This document shows, in pieces, positions 38,685 through 51,222 of a DNA stretch of 64,000 nt (the first letter of the stretch is position 1; every line of letters starts with the position of its first letter). The notes below the pieces were generated by a model. The model saw nothing but the letters and a program-made list of their open reading frames with translations, searched no databases and was not told the DNA's origin. A program made the position numbers and the translations under genes. The DNA comes from Thermococcus sp. 21S9 (GTDB taxonomy: Archaea; Methanobacteriota_B; Thermococci; Thermococcales; Thermococcaceae), in contig NZ_SNUS01000001.1 in the NCBI RefSeq assembly GCF_012027635.1, positions 248,001 through 312,000 on the forward strand. The letters run 5' to 3'.

Positions 38685-39121
38685 AACTCGTCGCCGAGGA
38701 GCTTGTCGAGGTCAATCATTATGAGAAGCCTTTCGCCGTCGTTTATCTTGGCAATGCCCTTTATGTAGCGTATGTCCACCCTGCTGGCGAGGGTCTTTGG
38801 AGGCTGTTCTATCTGCTCGTCGGTGAGGGTTATGACGTCCGAAACGGCATCAACGATTATGCCAACGACCTCGTCCTTGACCTCTGCGATGATAATCTTC
38901 TTCTTGGAGAGGTCCTCGTCCGGGTCGTAGTAGCCGAGGAGCTTTTTGAGGTTGACGACGGTGGTAATCTGACCGCGCAGGTTTATGACGCCCTCAACAA
39001 AGTCCGGCGCGTTGGGAACGCGGGTTATGGGCATCATCTCCTTGATTTCCCGGACCTTGGATATGTCGAGGCAGAACTCCTCGTTGCCAACCATGAAAGC
39101 CACAACTTGAATCTCCCCCAA
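38681..39121 (-). CDS. cheW: Chemotaxis coupling protein CheW
   Basis: The 146-residue protein links receptors to CheA in the array. It has FMVGNEEFCLDISKVREI at the start, FVEGVINLRGQITTVVNLKKLLG in the middle and the usual beta-barrel halves. The start is TTG 39121, preceded by GGGGGGTGAT, overlapping the end region of the receptor gene; a downstream ATG would cut the first strand. It is co-transcribed with the receptor. Confidence 0.92.
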   Translation of the reverse strand: MGEIQVVAFMVGNEEFCLDISKVREIKEMMPITRVPNAPDFVEGVINLRGQITTVVNLKKLLGYYDPDEDLSKKKIIIAEVKDEVVGIIVDAVSDVITLTDEQIEQPPKTLASRVDIRYIKGIAKINDGERLLIMIDLDKLLGDEF

Positions 39122-39125
39122 GGTA

Positions 39126-40334
39126 TCACCCCCCAACCCTTTCAAGGAGTTCACGTGAACGTGAAACCGATTCGGCAAGCTCCTTAAGACCCTTTCTAAT
39201 CTCCTCCAGCCTCACCTGGACGTCAGACAGGAAGGCCGTGAAGGTATCAACCTCCGTCGAAAGGTCTTCCTGAACCTTGTAAACGCTGTCCAAGGTGTCC
39301 ATAAGCATCTGAACCGACTGGGCCTGGCCCTCGATGCTGTCGGAAAGCTCCTTTATCATGCTGGCCGTCTCGTTGGCGCGTCTCGCTATATCATCGAAGG
39401 CAGCGATAAGTTCCTGAACAGCGTCTTTTATCTCCTCGGTGACCGCGAACTCCTTCTTTATCGAGCCGACGACCTTGTCAATGCTCTCCTGCATGTTTCT
39501 AATCAGTTCCGCAATCTGGTCGGTTGACTTCTTGGACTGGTCTGCCAGCTCGCGGATGTTTTCAGCGACCACCGCAAAGCCCCTTCCATGTTCGCCACTT
39601 CTCGCGGCCTCTATTGCGGCGTTGAGGGCCAAAAGGTTCGTCTGTTCCGCGATGTTACCAATGACCTCGACGATTTCTCCAACCCGCTTGGAGTGCTCGA
39701 CGAGGAGCGAGAGGGCCTTTTCCATGTCCTGGTTGACCTCGTTAATGCTCGCGACGTTCAAAGCCACGTTATCGGAAATCTGCTTGCCCTTCTCTGCCAT
39801 GTTCGCCGTTTCAAGGGCGTAATCTGTTAGCGCCTGAGCCTGAGTGTTCATCTCTTCTATGCCGGCGGTGAGGGTCTGTATGTAGTCCCCGAGCTCGGCC
39901 ACGCGGGAACGCTCGTCCTGGATTAGGGCGAGCAGGCCGTTCGAATCAAGGGAAACCTCGAAGTCCGCACTCTCAAGAAGTGACGTTGCCTTCTCGTCGG
40001 CGTTCCGGAGTTCCTCAAGGGCCTCGTGAACCTCCTCTGGGACACCCACCCTCTCAATCCTGACCTCGCGTTTGGACCTGGCTTTCTCCGCTATGCGGAG
40101 CAACCGAGAAGCGGTTTCCTGGTCAACACCTTCGAGGGGAACGTTCTCCCCCTCGATGAGCTTTTCAAGAAGGTCAAGGAGGTTCTCCCTACGGGTTCCG
40201 GATGAGAGGTACAGTCCAACGGCCAAAGCTGTGCCAATGCCAACTACAGCACCAACCGTTAGGGAAACCGCAGAGCCCGCCAGCGTGACCACTGGAACCG
40301 ATAGCACCGAGGCGATAGCCACTGACCTGCCCAT
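39126..40334 (-). CDS. Methyl-accepting chemotaxis protein without external sensor
   Basis: The 402-residue receptor has two adjacent membrane helices at residues 5-45 with almost no outer loop, so it lacks a ligand domain outside the cell. The signalling hairpin tip [20 protein letters not shown] is intact. It may sense an internal or membrane state, or take its signal from a partner. ATG 40334 is preferred, because GGGGGTGCG precedes it. An EarA-type unit lies upstream of its TATA box. Confidence 0.9.
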   Translation of the reverse strand: MGRSVAIASVLSVPVVTLAGSAVSLTVGAVVGIGTALAVGLYLSSGTRRENLLDLLEKLIEGENVPLEGVDQETASRLLRIAEKARSKREVRIERVGVPEEVHEALEELRNADEKATSLLESADFEVSLDSNGLLALIQDERSRVAELGDYIQTLTAGIEEMNTQAQALTDYALETANMAEKGKQISDNVALNVASINEVNQDMEKALSLLVEHSKRVGEIVEVIGNIAEQTNLLALNAAIEAARSGEHGRGFAVVAENIRELADQSKKSTDQIAELIRNMQESIDKVVGSIKKEFAVTEEIKDAVQELIAAFDDIARRANETASMIKELSDSIEGQAQSVQMLMDTLDSVYKVQEDLSTEVDTFTAFLSDVQVRLEEIRKGLKELAESVSRSRELLERVGG

Positions 40335-40370
40335 GGGCGCACCCCCTGACTGGTACTTATTGTCACTTCG

Positions 40371-40401
40371 GGGATAAAAGACTTTCGTATGTATGTAATA
40401 A
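40371..40401 (-). promoter_or_regulatory. Receptor-cheW promoter: TATA box and one EarA-type unit
   Basis: CTTTTATCC (40371-40379, minus strand) is the TATA box. Beginning 10 bases upstream, plus-strand TGTATGTAATAA (40390-40401) followed by CC matches the third archaellum unit (TGTAGGTACTAACC) at 12 of 14 positions. Confidence 0.55.
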
Positions 40402-40438
40402 CCAAAGCTACGAGTCACTATAATAACTCTTCGATTCG

Positions 40439-40491
40439 TAACGACCTGCGTATGCACCTACACAACCATCTACACTAAAGGCTTTTTATGA
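40439..40491 (+). promoter_or_regulatory. cheR operon promoter: three EarA-type units and TATA box
   Basis: On the minus strand the units read TGTAGATGGTTG (40474 to 40463), TGTAGGTGCATA (40462 to 40451) and CGCAGGTCGTTA (40450 to 40439), with exact 12-base period. The array ends 8 bases before the TATA-like CTTTTTATGA (40483-40491). Start is expected near 40512. Confidence 0.7.
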
Positions 40492-40520
40492 GAAAAGGCC
40501 CATAAACTTGTAGGGAATTT

Positions 40521-40541
40521 CGTTGAGCCCCCAACGGGCTC
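40521..40541 (+). promoter_or_regulatory. Two mutually exclusive hairpins in the cheR leader
   Basis: CGTTG (40521-40525) can pair with CAACG (40532-40536), or GAGCCC (40525-40530) with GGGCTC (40536-40541). The stems share bases, so only one can form. They lie in the leader of about 68 bases before cheR. Confidence 0.4.
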
Positions 40542-40579
40542 GCCTTCATCCCGGACATTCACCAAGGTGCGTGAGACGT

Positions 40580-41443
40580 ATGATGGACTATAAGGACCCG
40601 GGCTACCTGAAGATTAAGGAGGAACTCTTCAGGCACCTCAAGGTTAGCAGTGATGCCTACAAGGATTCCTACCTCATGAGGAGAATCCGCGCGAGGATGA
40701 GGAAGCTGGGGATTACCAACTTCATGGAGTACTACCGCATGATAAAGACCAACAAAAAGGAGCTTGACGAACTGCTCCTAACGGTTGCTATAAACGTCAC
40801 CGAGTTCTTCCGCGACCCAATCGTGTGGAAAACCTTCGAGAAAAAGGTCATCCCCGAGCTCGTGAAGATAAAGAAAGAACAGCGCAGTTCATCGTTGAAG
40901 ATATGGAGTGCAGCCTGCTCAACCGGTCAGGAACCCTACTCGATAGCGATGACCCTCTACGAGGCCCTTGGGGAAAACCTCGGCGGTTTCAGGGTTCAGA
41001 TACTCGCGACAGACATAGACAGGGAAGCGCTGGCCGTTGCAATGCGCGGGGAGTATCCGGTTGATGTCGTTGAGAAGCAGGTTCCCAGGCATATGATACC
41101 CAAGTACTTCACAAAGGTAAGCGACGAACGCTACCGCGTCTCCCCGAAGATTAAGAGGCTCGTGAAGTTCCAGCAGTTCAACCTCTTCAGTCCAAGGTAT
41201 CCCACGGGCTTCGACGTCATATTCATCCGCAACGTGCTGATTTACATTAAGAGGGAGGCGCAGGAGGAGATATTTGCCAAGCTGTACGATTCGCTCGAAG
41301 ACCACGGATTCCTTATTCTTGGTAAAACCGAGACGATACTCGGAAACGCGGCAAAGCTGTTCAAATTGTACGACCTCGTCGCAAGGATTTATCGCAAGAA
41401 CCTGGAGGTGAAGAAGCATGGCTCGGGTTTTGGTCGTAGATGA
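40580..41443 (+). CDS. cheR: Chemotaxis protein methyltransferase CheR
   Basis: The 287-residue enzyme methylates receptor glutamates with SAM. The N-terminal helical domain (YLMRRIRARMRKLGI, ITNFMEYY) is followed by the SAM domain with WSAACSTGQEPYSIAMTL (about residue 110) and FDVIFIRNVLIYI. ATG 40580 or 40583 is chosen over TTG 40523, which lies in the structured leader. It overlaps cheY by 26 bases. Confidence 0.93.
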   Translation: MMDYKDPGYLKIKEELFRHLKVSSDAYKDSYLMRRIRARMRKLGITNFMEYYRMIKTNKKELDELLLTVAINVTEFFRDPIVWKTFEKKVIPELVKIKKEQRSSSLKIWSAACSTGQEPYSIAMTLYEALGENLGGFRVQILATDIDREALAVAMRGEYPVDVVEKQVPRHMIPKYFTKVSDERYRVSPKIKRLVKFQQFNLFSPRYPTGFDVIFIRNVLIYIKREAQEEIFAKLYDSLEDHGFLILGKTETILGNAAKLFKLYDLVARIYRKNLEVKKHGSGFGRR

Positions 41444-41780
41444 CGCCGCCTTTATGCGCATGCTCCTGAAGAAGATACTGACCCAGGGTGGCCATCAGGT
41501 AGTTGGGGAGGCAAGCAACGGAAAGGAAGCCGTCGAGAAGTACAAGGAACTCAAGCCAGACGTGGTAACGATGGACATAGTCATGCCAGAAATGGACGGA
41601 ATAACCGCCGTTCGCGAGATAAAGAAGATTGACCCCAACGCCAAGATAATCATGATTACCGCCGTCGGACAGGAGAGCAAGGTCATGGAAGCCCTCAAAG
41701 CCGGCGCCTCTGGATACATCGTCAAGCCCTTCCAGGCCCCGAAGGTGCTTGAGGAAATCAACCGCGTACTGTCGAGTTAG
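41418..41780 (+). CDS. cheY: Response regulator CheY
   Basis: The 120-residue receiver has the acidic pair DD at 8-9, the phospho-acceptor Asp in TMDIVMPEMDG (about residue 53), the Thr in IMITAV and Lys in IVKPF (about 102). Phosphorylated CheY acts on the archaellum motor through CheF and the ArlCD ring. Confidence 0.95.
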   Translation: MARVLVVDDAAFMRMLLKKILTQGGHQVVGEASNGKEAVEKYKELKPDVVTMDIVMPEMDGITAVREIKKIDPNAKIIMITAVGQESKVMEALKAGASGYIVKPFQAPKVLEEINRVLSS

Positions 41781-41788
41781 GGTGAGTG

Positions 41789-42901
41789 ATGATGCCCCTG
41801 AGCTCACCCAGGAAAAAGATTAGGGTACTCGTCGTTGACGACTCGGCGTTCATGCGCAAGATACTCAGGGATATAATCAACTCCGACCCCGAGCTTGAGG
41901 TCTGCTGTGAGGCCAGGGATGGAATCGAGGCCATAAACATGGTCAAGCTCCACAAGCCCGACGTGGTAACGCTCGACATCGAAATGCCACGAATGAACGG
42001 CCTCGACGCCCTCAGGGTGATAATGAAGCAGAGCCCAACGCCCGTAATCATGGTCAGTGCACTGACACAGGAAGGTGCCGAGGCGACGATAAAGGCCCTC
42101 GAGTACGGAGCGATTGACTTCATTCCAAAGCCCAGCTCTTCAATCTCCCTCAGCATGAAGGAGATGAGAGACGAGATAATCGCGAAAATCAAGGAAGCGG
42201 CGAAGGTTCCGAGAAGGTTCCTTGAGCTCAAGAGAACGAGACTGCTGAGGGCCCAGAAGAGCAAGGTAAAGAGGAAAGGCGTTCCCGCAAGGATTGCAGT
42301 TGCAATGGCGGCCTCAACCGGTGGACCGCAGTCACTCCTCAAGGTTTTCCCCAAGTTCCCCGAGCACCTCGGGGCCTCAATCCTGCTCGTCCAGCACATG
42401 CCCCCAGGCTTCACGAAGTCCTTCGCCAAGAGGCTCGACAGCGTCAGCAAGCTCAACGTGAAGGAAGCGGAAGACGGAGAACCAATAGAGGAGGACTGGG
42501 CCTACGTTGCGCCCGGTGACTACCACATGGAGGTCGAGCTGAGGCGCGGAAAGCCCGTGATAACCCTCAACAAGAAACCGAAGATACACGGCGTAAGGCC
42601 TGCCGCCGACCCGATGATGATTACCGCCGCGGAGGTCTTCGGCAGGAGGACCGTTGGAGTCGTCATGACTGGAATGGGACGCGACGGAGCTCAGGGAATC
42701 GTTGCCATCAAGAAGAAGGGCGGAATCACCATCGCGCAGGACAAGGAGACCTCGATAATCTACGGAATGCCAAAGGCGGCCGCCGAGACGGGCATGGTTG
42801 ACTACATCGTGCCACTGGATAAAATCGCCGACACCGTTGTGATGGCAGTGAACAAGATAAAGCGGGGTGGTGGCGGTGGAGGACCTTTCACAGTACCTTG
42901 A
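41789..42901 (+). CDS. cheB: Chemotaxis methylesterase/deamidase CheB
   Basis: The 370-residue protein has an N-terminal receiver ([21 protein letters not shown]) and a C-terminal esterase domain with the Ser in [11 protein letters not shown], His in VQHMPPGFT and Asp in GMGRDGAQG. The Gly-rich C-terminus overlaps the start of cheA. ATG 41792 is an alternative start. Confidence 0.94.
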   Translation: MMPLSSPRKKIRVLVVDDSAFMRKILRDIINSDPELEVCCEARDGIEAINMVKLHKPDVVTLDIEMPRMNGLDALRVIMKQSPTPVIMVSALTQEGAEATIKALEYGAIDFIPKPSSSISLSMKEMRDEIIAKIKEAAKVPRRFLELKRTRLLRAQKSKVKRKGVPARIAVAMAASTGGPQSLLKVFPKFPEHLGASILLVQHMPPGFTKSFAKRLDSVSKLNVKEAEDGEPIEEDWAYVAPGDYHMEVELRRGKPVITLNKKPKIHGVRPAADPMMITAAEVFGRRTVGVVMTGMGRDGAQGIVAIKKKGGITIAQDKETSIIYGMPKAAAETGMVDYIVPLDKIADTVVMAVNKIKRGGGGGGPFTVP

Positions 42902-45242
42902 TGAGTTCCTCGCCGACGCGAGGGATAGGATAGACAGCCTCAGCAACGCCATACTCACGCTGGAGAAGATAGTCAAGGAAGGTGGCAGTGAGGAAGAGAA
43001 GAAGGCAATGATAGACCAGATTTTCCGTGATGCTCACACTCTCAAGGGAACGGCCGCGACGATGGGCTTCATGAAGCTCAGCAAGGTCGCCCACAAGATG
43101 GAGAACCTGTTCGACCTCGTGAGAAGCGGTAAGGTTGAACCCACTCCCGAGCTCATAGACGTCCTCCTCGAATTCCTCGACATAATCGAGGCGATGGTTG
43201 ACAACATCGAAGAGACCGGAGAGGAGGGAGACTTTGACGTTGACGAGCTCTTCGAAAAGGCCCAGAAGTTCTTCGACCAAGCGGGAGCAGGGGGTGAAAA
43301 AGAGGAGAAGGGCGAAGCCGGGGGAAGAAGCGAGGAAAGCGGAGGGGGTGCCGAAGGCTCGGAGACCAGGGAATCCGAGGGGCCCCCAGCGGAGGCGGGA
43401 AACCGCTACCTCGTTAAGGTCTACTTCCAGAAGGACGCACCCCTGCGCGGGGTCAGGGCTTTTCTCATTCTCTCCGACCTTGAGGAACTTGGAGTCGTCA
43501 TCGAAACAAACCCTGAGAGAAAAGTAATAGAAGACGGAAAGGCCGACGTTGACGTTCTCGAGTTCGTCATCGAGACCGATGAAGACCCCGAGAAGATTAA
43601 AACCGTCGTTTCCAGGCATCCCGAGGTTGAGAAGGTTGAGGTTCAGACGCTCGGCGGTGAGACCGTAGCGAGTGGAGAGGGCGCAAAGGTTGAGGGCGGG
43701 GAGAAGAAGTACGAAGTCATCGTTTACCTCCAGAAGGACGCACCCCTCAAGGGCGTTCGCTCCTATCTCGTTCTCCAGGACCTCCAGAAGGTAGGGCTCG
43801 TTGAGAAGACCGAGCCAAACGCGATTGACATCCAGAACGGGGAGCTTATTGATGGGTACTACTTCAAGGTCATCCTCAAGACGAACCTAAGCAAGGAAGA
43901 CATAGTTAAGATAGTCACCAAGCATCCGGACGTCGAAAGCGTTGACGTTAGGGAAGTAGGGGAGGGCGCTCCAGCACAGGCTCAGCCCAAAGAGGAAAAG
44001 AAGGAGACCAAGAAAGAGACGAAGGAGGAGAAAAAGACCAAGAAGACCTCGAAGGCCCCAGTAAAAACGCCGAAGGTCAAGATTTCCAAGATAATCAAGG
44101 TCGACGTCAGCCACCTCGACAGGCTGATGAACCTCGTCGGTGAGCTCGTCATAACCAAGGGAAGGCTTGAGCAAATAGCCGAGAGACTCGGCGACAGGGA
44201 GCTTTTGGAGACCCTCTCAACGCTCTCAAGGCTTCTCACAGAGTTACAGGACGAGATAATGGAGATGCGCCTCACACCGGTCGCCGAGGTCTTCAACAAG
44301 TTCCCGAGGATGGTCCGCGAGCTCGCGAGGAAGATGGGCAAGGAAGTCGAGTTCATCATCGAAGGAGCTGACATCGAGGTTGACAGGACGATACTTGACA
44401 AGCTCGGCGACGTTCTCGTCCACCTCCTCAGGAACGCCATAGACCACGGTATTGAGCCACCGGAGGAGCGTGAGAAGCTCGGCAAGCCGAGGGCAGGAAG
44501 GCTTGAGCTCATAGCACGGCGTGAGAGGAGCCACGTCGAAATAATCGTCAGGGACGATGGAAGGGGTATAGACCCTGAGAAGATTAAGAAGAAAGCGATA
44601 GAGAAGGGTCTCATTACGCCGGAGCAGGCAGCCGAGATGAGCGACGAGGAGGCAATCAACCTAATCTTCCTGCCGGGCTTCAGCACCAAGGACCAGGTCA
44701 CGGACGTTTCCGGAAGAGGAGTCGGTATGGACGTCGTCAAGGAGGTCGTCAAGAGCCTCAATGGAAGCATAGCCGTTTACAGCGAGGTCGGAAAGGGAAC
44801 GACCTTCGTGCTCAAGTTGCCAGTGAGCATGGCCATCATCCAGGCGCTCCTCATCAAGGTGCAGGACGAGGTCTACGCGGTTCCGATAAACAACATCCTT
44901 GAGAGCATCGAGATAAAGCGCGAGAACCTCAAGAGCATCGGCGGAAAGGAGGTCATAGTTCTCCGTGGCGAGATTATACCGGTCATAATGCTCCACGAGC
45001 TCTTCGGCCTGCCGATGCCGGAGCTTGAGGAGTTCCCGGCCTTGGTCGTTGACCTCGGTGCCCAGAAGGTTGCCATAGGAGTTGACGAGCTACTCCACAA
45101 GAAGGACATCGTCATCAAGAGCCTTGGCAAGATGCTCTCACACATCAGTGGCTTCGCAGGAGCAACGATTCTCGGTGACGGTAGCGTCGTGCTGATTATC
45201 GAGATTAACGGTCTCCTCGGAGGTGGACGTGGTGGAATCTGA
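42876..45242 (+). CDS. cheA: Chemotaxis histidine kinase CheA with duplicated P2 domain
   Basis: The 788-residue kinase has an HPt domain with the phosphorylated His in [14 protein letters not shown] (about residue 52), then two P2-like modules of about 85 residues (residues about 175-260 and 277-360), a Lys-rich linker, the dimerisation helix pair ([14 protein letters not shown]), the ATPase domain ([25 protein letters not shown]) and the CheW-like P5. The modules share VY-[FL]-QKDAPL-[RK]-GVR, so they arose by duplication. GTG 42876 is chosen, because GGGGTGGTGG precedes it. It overlaps cheB by 26 bases. Confidence 0.94.
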   Translation: MEDLSQYLDEFLADARDRIDSLSNAILTLEKIVKEGGSEEEKKAMIDQIFRDAHTLKGTAATMGFMKLSKVAHKMENLFDLVRSGKVEPTPELIDVLLEFLDIIEAMVDNIEETGEEGDFDVDELFEKAQKFFDQAGAGGEKEEKGEAGGRSEESGGGAEGSETRESEGPPAEAGNRYLVKVYFQKDAPLRGVRAFLILSDLEELGVVIETNPERKVIEDGKADVDVLEFVIETDEDPEKIKTVVSRHPEVEKVEVQTLGGETVASGEGAKVEGGEKKYEVIVYLQKDAPLKGVRSYLVLQDLQKVGLVEKTEPNAIDIQNGELIDGYYFKVILKTNLSKEDIVKIVTKHPDVESVDVREVGEGAPAQAQPKEEKKETKKETKEEKKTKKTSKAPVKTPKVKISKIIKVDVSHLDRLMNLVGELVITKGRLEQIAERLGDRELLETLSTLSRLLTELQDEIMEMRLTPVAEVFNKFPRMVRELARKMGKEVEFIIEGADIEVDRTILDKLGDVLVHLLRNAIDHGIEPPEEREKLGKPRAGRLELIARRERSHVEIIVRDDGRGIDPEKIKKKAIEKGLITPEQAAEMSDEEAINLIFLPGFSTKDQVTDVSGRGVGMDVVKEVVKSLNGSIAVYSEVGKGTTFVLKLPVSMAIIQALLIKVQDEVYAVPINNILESIEIKRENLKSIGGKEVIVLRGEIIPVIMLHELFGLPMPELEEFPALVVDLGAQKVAIGVDELLHKKDIVIKSLGKMLSHISGFAGATILGDGSVVLIIEINGLLGGGRGGI

Positions 45243-45864
45243 GAACTACGAGGAGTACATAAAGAACCTTGACGAGGTCGCCAAGAGTGCGTTAGTCGAG
45301 ACGTTCAACATAGGTGCCTCAAGGGCAGCGGATGCGCTCAGCGAGATGACAGGTTTGACAGTAAACATCACGGTCCCGGAGATAGAGATAACGTCAATCA
45401 AAGCCGTTCCTGAGAAGGTCGGAGAAGACGTCAAGGTCGCAGTTTACATACAGCTCAGCGGGGGCTTTGACGGTCACGCGTTCTTTTTCCTTGACTTTGA
45501 GGATGCCCTCAGGATATTCGACCTCATGATGGGCCAGGAGCCGGGAACAACACGAGAATTCGACGACATGGTCGCATCGGCAGTCATGGAAATGGGGAAC
45601 ATCCTAATCTCGGCCTTCGCCAATGCCCTCAGCGAGTTCCTCGGGACGGAAATCAACCAGACACCGCCGGACATCGCGATTGACTTTACCCCTGCGATAC
45701 TCGACTTCGCCCTCGCCGACGTGGGCCAGCACTGCGATTACACAATGCTCCTCCAGACAGAGATGAAAATCGAGGGCGTCGAGTTCAGGGAGCACTTCAC
45801 GATTATTCCGCACCCGGCCTCGATGAAAAAGATTGTTGAGACCCTGCTGGGGGGATTCGTATGA
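45232..45864 (+). CDS. cheC: CheY-P phosphatase CheC
   Basis: The 210-residue protein has both CheC active-site repeats: S-x3-E-x2-N in SALVETFNIGA near the start and in SAVMEMGNILI in the middle, each with the later Pro. It removes phosphate from CheY and works with CheD. GTG 45232 is chosen because of GGAGGTG six bases upstream; GTG 45223 and 45229 are alternatives. Confidence 0.9.
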   Translation: MESENYEEYIKNLDEVAKSALVETFNIGASRAADALSEMTGLTVNITVPEIEITSIKAVPEKVGEDVKVAVYIQLSGGFDGHAFFFLDFEDALRIFDLMMGQEPGTTREFDDMVASAVMEMGNILISAFANALSEFLGTEINQTPPDIAIDFTPAILDFALADVGQHCDYTMLLQTEMKIEGVEFREHFTIIPHPASMKKIVETLLGGFV

Positions 45865-46634
45865 GCGGACACAAGAACTGGTTTTCGGAGTGGTATCAGG
45901 ACATATTTAGGGAAGCGTCGAACATAGCGATGAGCCACGCGCTCACGGCCCTCTCGAACATGATAGGCGAGATAGAGATGGAGCCCCCGTCGGTCAAGGT
46001 CCTTCCGAGGGCAAAGTTCCTCCACGAGCTCGCGAGCAAGGGCATAAAGGACAGCTTCGTCGTCATGTTCGACATAACCGAGGGGCTGAGCGGTTTGACG
46101 ATACTACAGTTCCCCAAGGAGAGCGCCAAAGCGCTCGTCATGACGCTCCTCGGAATGGACCCCGGCGACGAGGGAATAGACGAGATGGGACGCTCGGCGA
46201 TAATGGAGATAGGCAACATACTGATTTCCGTCTACACGGACATACTCGCAAAGCTCATCGAGGAGCCTGTGTCGCTGAGCCCGCCAAAGCCGGCCGAGAG
46301 CCTCTACGACGTTGAGAAGGAGCTATCGAGGCCCGACCTCAGGGACGTTACCGAGGTCATAATGTTCAAGACGCGCTTTTACCAGAAGGACACGGGGATA
46401 GAGAGCCTGTTCTACCTCGTGCCAACCAAAGACGCCTTTGACAAGCTCGTTGGCAAGCTTGAGGCCCAGGTGAAGGACGTCGAGCCCGAGATACCGCCGG
46501 AAGAGACCATAGAGCCCGGCGAAGAGGTAAGTGAGAGCAGGGTTGAGGAACCCACCGAAAGCGCCCAGGAGGAAGCTCAGGAAAGCCCCACAGAAGGTTC
46601 CGAGCCTACAATCAACGAGCAGACAGAGGGTTGA
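45861..46634 (+). CDS. CheC paralogue with acidic C-terminal tail
   Basis: The 257-residue protein is a second CheC-like phosphatase with both sites kept (DIFREASNIA and SAIMEIGNILI). It is longer than CheC, owing to a Glu/Pro/Ser-rich tail of about 50 residues (from about 208) that looks disordered and may bind partners. Its ATG overlaps the cheC stop (ATGA). Confidence 0.85.
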   Translation: MSGHKNWFSEWYQDIFREASNIAMSHALTALSNMIGEIEMEPPSVKVLPRAKFLHELASKGIKDSFVVMFDITEGLSGLTILQFPKESAKALVMTLLGMDPGDEGIDEMGRSAIMEIGNILISVYTDILAKLIEEPVSLSPPKPAESLYDVEKELSRPDLRDVTEVIMFKTRFYQKDTGIESLFYLVPTKDAFDKLVGKLEAQVKDVEPEIPPEETIEPGEEVSESRVEEPTESAQEEAQESPTEGSEPTINEQTEG

Positions 46635-46643
46635 ACCTTGCCG

Positions 46644-49398
<2,755 letters not shown>

Positions 49399-49437
49399 CT
49401 TTCGTTATTTCCTTTTCCACTTTATGGGGGTGAGAAA

Positions 49438-50178
49438 GTGGACTGGGTAATGATTGCAGTCATCGCGGTCGTGGTGTTGCTCGGCATGGTGGTTACAGCG
49501 TACATCATCACCAACGCCATTAGCAACCAGATGGGCGAACTCTACGCGGCGTTGCTTGAGAGAGAACTGAAGAGCGAGAGCCCGTCCCCCAAGAGAACCG
49601 AGCCCAAGACCGCCCCCAGGGAAGAGAAGAAGCAGATGAGTGTCTCGGGGGTTAACGAGGACGAACTCATCAAGAAGCTCCGCCAAGTAATCGACGAGAA
49701 GGTCCAGCGCGTCCTCGACGAGGCCAGGCACAAGAAGGAGAGGCTCCTTATGCTCCTTGACGTCGCGAGGGGCTACACCCTTGGCTACATAAGCGAGGAC
49801 GAGTACAACGCGTTCCTCATGAAGGTCCTCGCCGAGCTCGACGAGTTCAAGAAGCTCTGGCTTGCGCGCTTCCCGAGCCAGAAGGACAAGGAGAAGCTCA
49901 ACCAGGTGATAGCGTACGTCGCGAGGACCAAGCTCCCGATTACCGTCAAGAGCAAGGATGGCAAGAACGTCATAACGCTCCCGCCCGAGGAAGCACTTAT
50001 AAGGATGACAAGTAGCATCAACAGTGCCGTGAGCATACTCGACGAGATGATATCCTCGCGCGGTGGAAACCCGGCCGTAACGCCCCTTGAGGTAAAGCTC
50101 TCGCAGGAATGCGAGAAGCTCCGCGCGAAGGTTGAAAAGCTTGAGAGGCAACTGGAGGAGTGCCAGGCCCTCACCTGA
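49438..50178 (+). CDS. Membrane-anchored helical protein, paralogue of the one at 37638
   Basis: The 246-residue protein has one N-terminal membrane helix (MIAVIAVVVLLGMVVTAYII), a short charged linker, a helical middle domain (about residues 75-200) and a final coiled coil (from PAVTPLEVKL). It resembles the C-terminal part of the protein at 37638 over about 110 residues. It lies between a receptor gene and cheF in one operon, so it probably works in the array or at the motor. GTG 49438 follows GGGGGTGAG. Confidence 0.75.
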   Translation: MDWVMIAVIAVVVLLGMVVTAYIITNAISNQMGELYAALLERELKSESPSPKRTEPKTAPREEKKQMSVSGVNEDELIKKLRQVIDEKVQRVLDEARHKKERLLMLLDVARGYTLGYISEDEYNAFLMKVLAELDEFKKLWLARFPSQKDKEKLNQVIAYVARTKLPITVKSKDGKNVITLPPEEALIRMTSSINSAVSILDEMISSRGGNPAVTPLEVKLSQECEKLRAKVEKLERQLEECQALT

Positions 50179-50196
50179 GGGCGGAAGGGATGAGCC

Positions 50197-51222
50197 ATGG
50201 CGGTAACGGAAACCAGAGTCAAAGTAGCCATCATATCGTCCTGGAAGGGCTCGGGCCGTGTGAACTGGCGCGATGCCCTCGGGGTTATTCAACACGACAG
50301 GCTTATTCTAAAGTATCTTCGCATGGGCGAGGTCGTCGGCGAGGACAACTTTCCGTTCTCAACGCTCAGCGATTTGGCCGTTAACGTTCCCGACAACTAC
50401 AAGCTCAACCCTGAGAAGGAGCACTTCGGATTGAAGTTTTACGTTCCCGGAAGGGGCGACCTCACGCTCATCCTGACGATTGGAGACAACCTCCTCATAT
50501 ACGATGAGAAGAAGTTCAAGGAGTTCGTCCACACGATTTTTGAAACCCTGATAAACGGAAAGGCCGTTAGGATACAGCTCGCCAGGATAAAGGGCGGAGC
50601 GATAAACATGGAGTCCAAGTGGCAGGACGGTTCGCTGAGGATAGTCTCAGTAAAGTCCGCCAAGAAGGGGAGAACTGAGAGAAACATCGTGGTTCTCGAC
50701 CCCGACATGAGGCCCATCCCGATATTCTCGGACGTTGAGGATATGGACGTCGAGGAAGTAGACATGGACGGCAAGAAAGTTCAGGCGTGGAAGATAAAGC
50801 ACTTCTACATCAGCGAGACGGTAACGTCATACCTCTACATCCCTGAGAAGAAGACGAGGCTCTTCATCCTGCGCTACCTGCTCAAGTACATACCAGGCTA
50901 CTTTGAGTTCATCATGAAGGTCTCGAAGGAGTTCCCGACGCTCCAGGCGGAGTTCAAGGAGGTCATGGAGAAAGAACTCAAAGAGCTTGAGAGCCTCGAC
51001 GAGACGGAGAAGCAGATACTCATGGCGCTCTACTCCGGCCTCAACCCGCTCGAGATACACCAGTTCCTCGGCCTCAGCGAGAGGGAAATCGAGGAAATCT
51101 ACGACAGGATGATAGACAAGGGGCTCCTCAAGATAGTCATGATAAGGAAGGTCGTCGACCTCACAAGGGAAGGAAGAAAAATAGTAAACAAACTCATCGA
51201 ATACGGCCTCGTCTCTATGTGA
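50197..51222 (+). CDS. cheF: Archaeal taxis protein CheF
   Basis: CheF (DUF439) is the archaeal adaptor that binds phosphorylated CheY and the ArlCD/E ring. The 341-residue protein has the family start (VKVAIISSWKGSGRVNWRDALGV, seen in parts) and a C-terminal winged-helix-like region (LNPLEIHQFLGLSEREIEEIY). ATG follows GGGATGAGCC. It is the last gene of the che operon and overlaps the convergent propeller gene by 8 bases. Confidence 0.88.
   Translation: MAVTETRVKVAIISSWKGSGRVNWRDALGVIQHDRLILKYLRMGEVVGEDNFPFSTLSDLAVNVPDNYKLNPEKEHFGLKFYVPGRGDLTLILTIGDNLLIYDEKKFKEFVHTIFETLINGKAVRIQLARIKGGAINMESKWQDGSLRIVSVKSAKKGRTERNIVVLDPDMRPIPIFSDVEDMDVEEVDMDGKKVQAWKIKHFYISETVTSYLYIPEKKTRLFILRYLLKYIPGYFEFIMKVSKEFPTLQAEFKEVMEKELKELESLDETEKQILMALYSGLNPLEIHQFLGLSEREIEEIYDRMIDKGLLKIVMIRKVVDLTREGRKIVNKLIEYGLVSM

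Noticed and set aside
49405-50295. 296-codon minus-strand frame opposite the membrane protein at 49438
   Set aside because: The plus-strand gene has a good start, a membrane helix and sits in the che operon; the antisense frame has no features.
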